The notes under the pieces were generated by a model, which was given only the letters and a program-made list of their open reading frames with translations, was not told where the DNA came from and did not search any database. From assembly GCA_036337035.1 (NCBI GenBank), contig JAYZFC010000003.1, forward strand, positions 1-62,795: 62,795 nt of DNA, written 5' to 3'. The stretch comes from TMED78 sp036337035. GTDB lineage: Bacteria > Pseudomonadota > Gammaproteobacteria > Steroidobacterales > Rariloculaceae. Made by a program: the position numbers and the translations under genes. Shown piece after piece: positions 61,632-62,795 of this stretch (positions are counted from its first letter, which is position 1; each line of letters opens with the position of its first letter).

Positions 61632-61970
61632 ATTTATAAAAAAAAGAGAAGTTGTTAATTCAGTAGTCCCACTGTATGCTATAGTATAAGAAATAAATTA
61701 AGTATTTATTTTTGGTTTTTTTTTAAAAAGTAGAGAATATATTGCTGCTTTTAAAGATTTTTTATTAATCGGTTGATAAATTAAAATACAACACAACTGA
61801 TTTTTGTAAGGGAATTAATTACATAAATATTAAAAAATAATCTATTGGATTCGAAATTAACTTAATAATGTTCATATATTTTTTACAGAATAAGCTATCT
61901 AGCTATTATACCTTACACTTATCATTGGATAATGTATTTATAAAATCCACCGCTAAAGGATTTACATACA
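61632..61970 (+). promoter_or_regulatory. Long rne 5' leader and rluC-rne promoter region
   Basis: This 339-bp divergent gap is the longest non-coding stretch in the window. I find no credible open frame, tRNA or perfect terminator in it. It is AT-rich with several T- and A-runs, and an AAAGGA lies about 10 bases before the rne ATG. In E. coli rne has a 361-nt leader through which RNase E controls its own mRNA; the comparable length here suggests a similar arrangement, but the fold cannot be shown by eye. Confidence 0.45.
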
Positions 61971-62795
61971 ATGAAAAGAATGATAATAAATGCAGCCCAA
62001 AAAGAGGAGCTGCGAGTTGCTTTAGTAGATGGTCAAAAACTTTTTGACCTAAATATTGAACTACCTTCAAAAGAACAAAAAAAGTCTAACATATACAAAG
62101 GAAGAATCTCTCGGATTGAGCCTAGCTTGGATGCTGTTTTTGTTGATTATGGACAAGATCGTCATGGATTTCTCCCTTTCAAAGAAATATCACCAGAATA
62201 CTTCTCAAAACCAGTTCAGGATGGTGAGCGGCCTCAAATTAAAGAAGTTCTAAATGAAGGCCAGCAGATTGTTGTACAGGTTGAAAAAGATGAGAGAGGT
62301 AATAAGGGAGCTGCACTAACTACATATATCAGTCTTGCTGGTAGATTTCTTGTGTTGATGCCTAATAACCCAAAAGCAAGCGGAGTATCAAGAAGAATTA
62401 GTGGAACAGATAGGGATATTGTTTTAGGATCGCTAAAAGAATTAAACTGTCCTGATGATATGGGATGCATAGTTAGAACAGCCGGTGTTGGACGAGATGT
62501 TAATGAGCTTAAATGGGACTTTGATTACTTGAATAGTATCTGGGAATCAATAAAAAAAGAAGCAGTCAGTAAACCAGCAACTTTCTTAATATACCAAGAA
62601 AGCAATACAATAGTTAGAGCAATACGAGACTACCTCTCTAATGATATTGGCGAAATTCTGATTGAAGGAAAGAGTACATTTAATGAAGCTCACAAATTTA
62701 TGAGTCAGGTTATGCCTCATAATCTGAAAAAATTAAAAGAATATGATGATCAAGTAGTACCTCTCTTTACAAGATATCAAGTAGAATCTCAGATA
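61971..62795 (+). CDS. rne: Ribonuclease E, N-terminal part (runs off the right edge)
   Basis: The frame from ATG 61971 stays open to the last base (275 codons). MKRMIINAAQKEELRVALVDG is the hallmark start of RNase E. The S1 domain (about 35-125, NIYKGRISRIEPSLDAVFVDYG, RHGFLPFKEI) and the beginning of the RNase H-like and 5'-sensor parts (GVSRRISG, IVRTAGVGR) follow. The DNase I-like catalytic site, zinc link and degradosome scaffold lie outside the window. The family endonuclease starts mRNA decay and processes rRNA and tRNA. Confidence 0.95.
   Translation, partial: MKRMIINAAQKEELRVALVDGQKLFDLNIELPSKEQKKSNIYKGRISRIEPSLDAVFVDYGQDRHGFLPFKEISPEYFSKPVQDGERPQIKEVLNEGQQIVVQVEKDERGNKGAALTTYISLAGRFLVLMPNNPKASGVSRRISGTDRDIVLGSLKELNCPDDMGCIVRTAGVGRDVNELKWDFDYLNSIWESIKKEAVSKPATFLIYQESNTIVRAIRDYLSNDIGEILIEGKSTFNEAHKFMSQVMPHNLKKLKEYDDQVVPLFTRYQVESQI

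Overview
The window is AT-rich (roughly one third G+C, judged by eye) and densely coded on both strands. Its core gene blocks are gammaproteobacterial in type and order: rpsF-rpsR-(DUF2232)-rplI-dnaB next to rnr-rlmB; ftsK-lolA-serS; clpS-clpA-infA; rpmF-plsX-fabH; maf, rluC and rne. The low G+C, short gaps, TRAP transporters, TonB receptor, sulfatase and secreted hydrolases suggest a small-genome marine heterotroph. The genus cannot be fixed from sequence alone.

Layout. 1-8.5 kb is a core block: rpsP (running off the left edge, with a tandem-repeat tail), a CorB-type CBS protein, dnaB, rplI, DUF2232, rpsR, rpsF, rlmB, rnr. About 8.5-42.6 kb is an accessory block without any recognisable regulator, integrase, IS element or tRNA. 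It holds (a) a D-malate/tartrate dehydrogenase and a secreted metallo-beta-lactamase-fold protein with an EF-hand pair; (b) two paralogous TRAP transporters on opposite strands around a beta-hydroxyacid dehydrogenase, a TauE/SafE exporter and a lipoprotein sulfatase; (c) a cupin and a three-gene membrane cassette containing a 36-residue single-TM protein; (d) an archaeal-type GAPDH and PGK pair plus an amidohydrolase; (e) two secreted alpha/beta hydrolases and a TonB-dependent receptor; (f) an exported hydratase-like protein, a Tat-signal aldo/keto reductase and a DUF5916 outer-membrane protein; (g) an expanded set of secreted DUF6152-type proteins and partners; (h) a class I fructose-bisphosphate aldolase. 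From 42.6 kb to the end is core again: serS, a VanZ-like gene, lolA, ftsK, infA, clpA, clpS, a gspCDEF type II secretion block, lexA, an Lpp-like lipoprotein, an ErfK-type L,D-transpeptidase, fabH, plsX, rpmF, maf, rluC and the 5' part of rne.

Most interesting: six secreted proteins share His-His-Ser exactly at the predicted signal-peptidase cut and an Asn-Pro-His motif about 30-40 residues later. This would give each mature protein an N-terminal histidine, as in the copper 'histidine brace' of LPMOs and CopC. Three are fused to a second domain that also occurs alone in two neighbouring genes, so the locus looks like a modular periplasmic system. Other notable points are the archaeal-type lower-glycolysis pair in a bacterium, a GspE that has lost its four zinc cysteines, and an Lpp-like protein with a C-terminal lysine beside a likely Lpp-linking L,D-transpeptidase.
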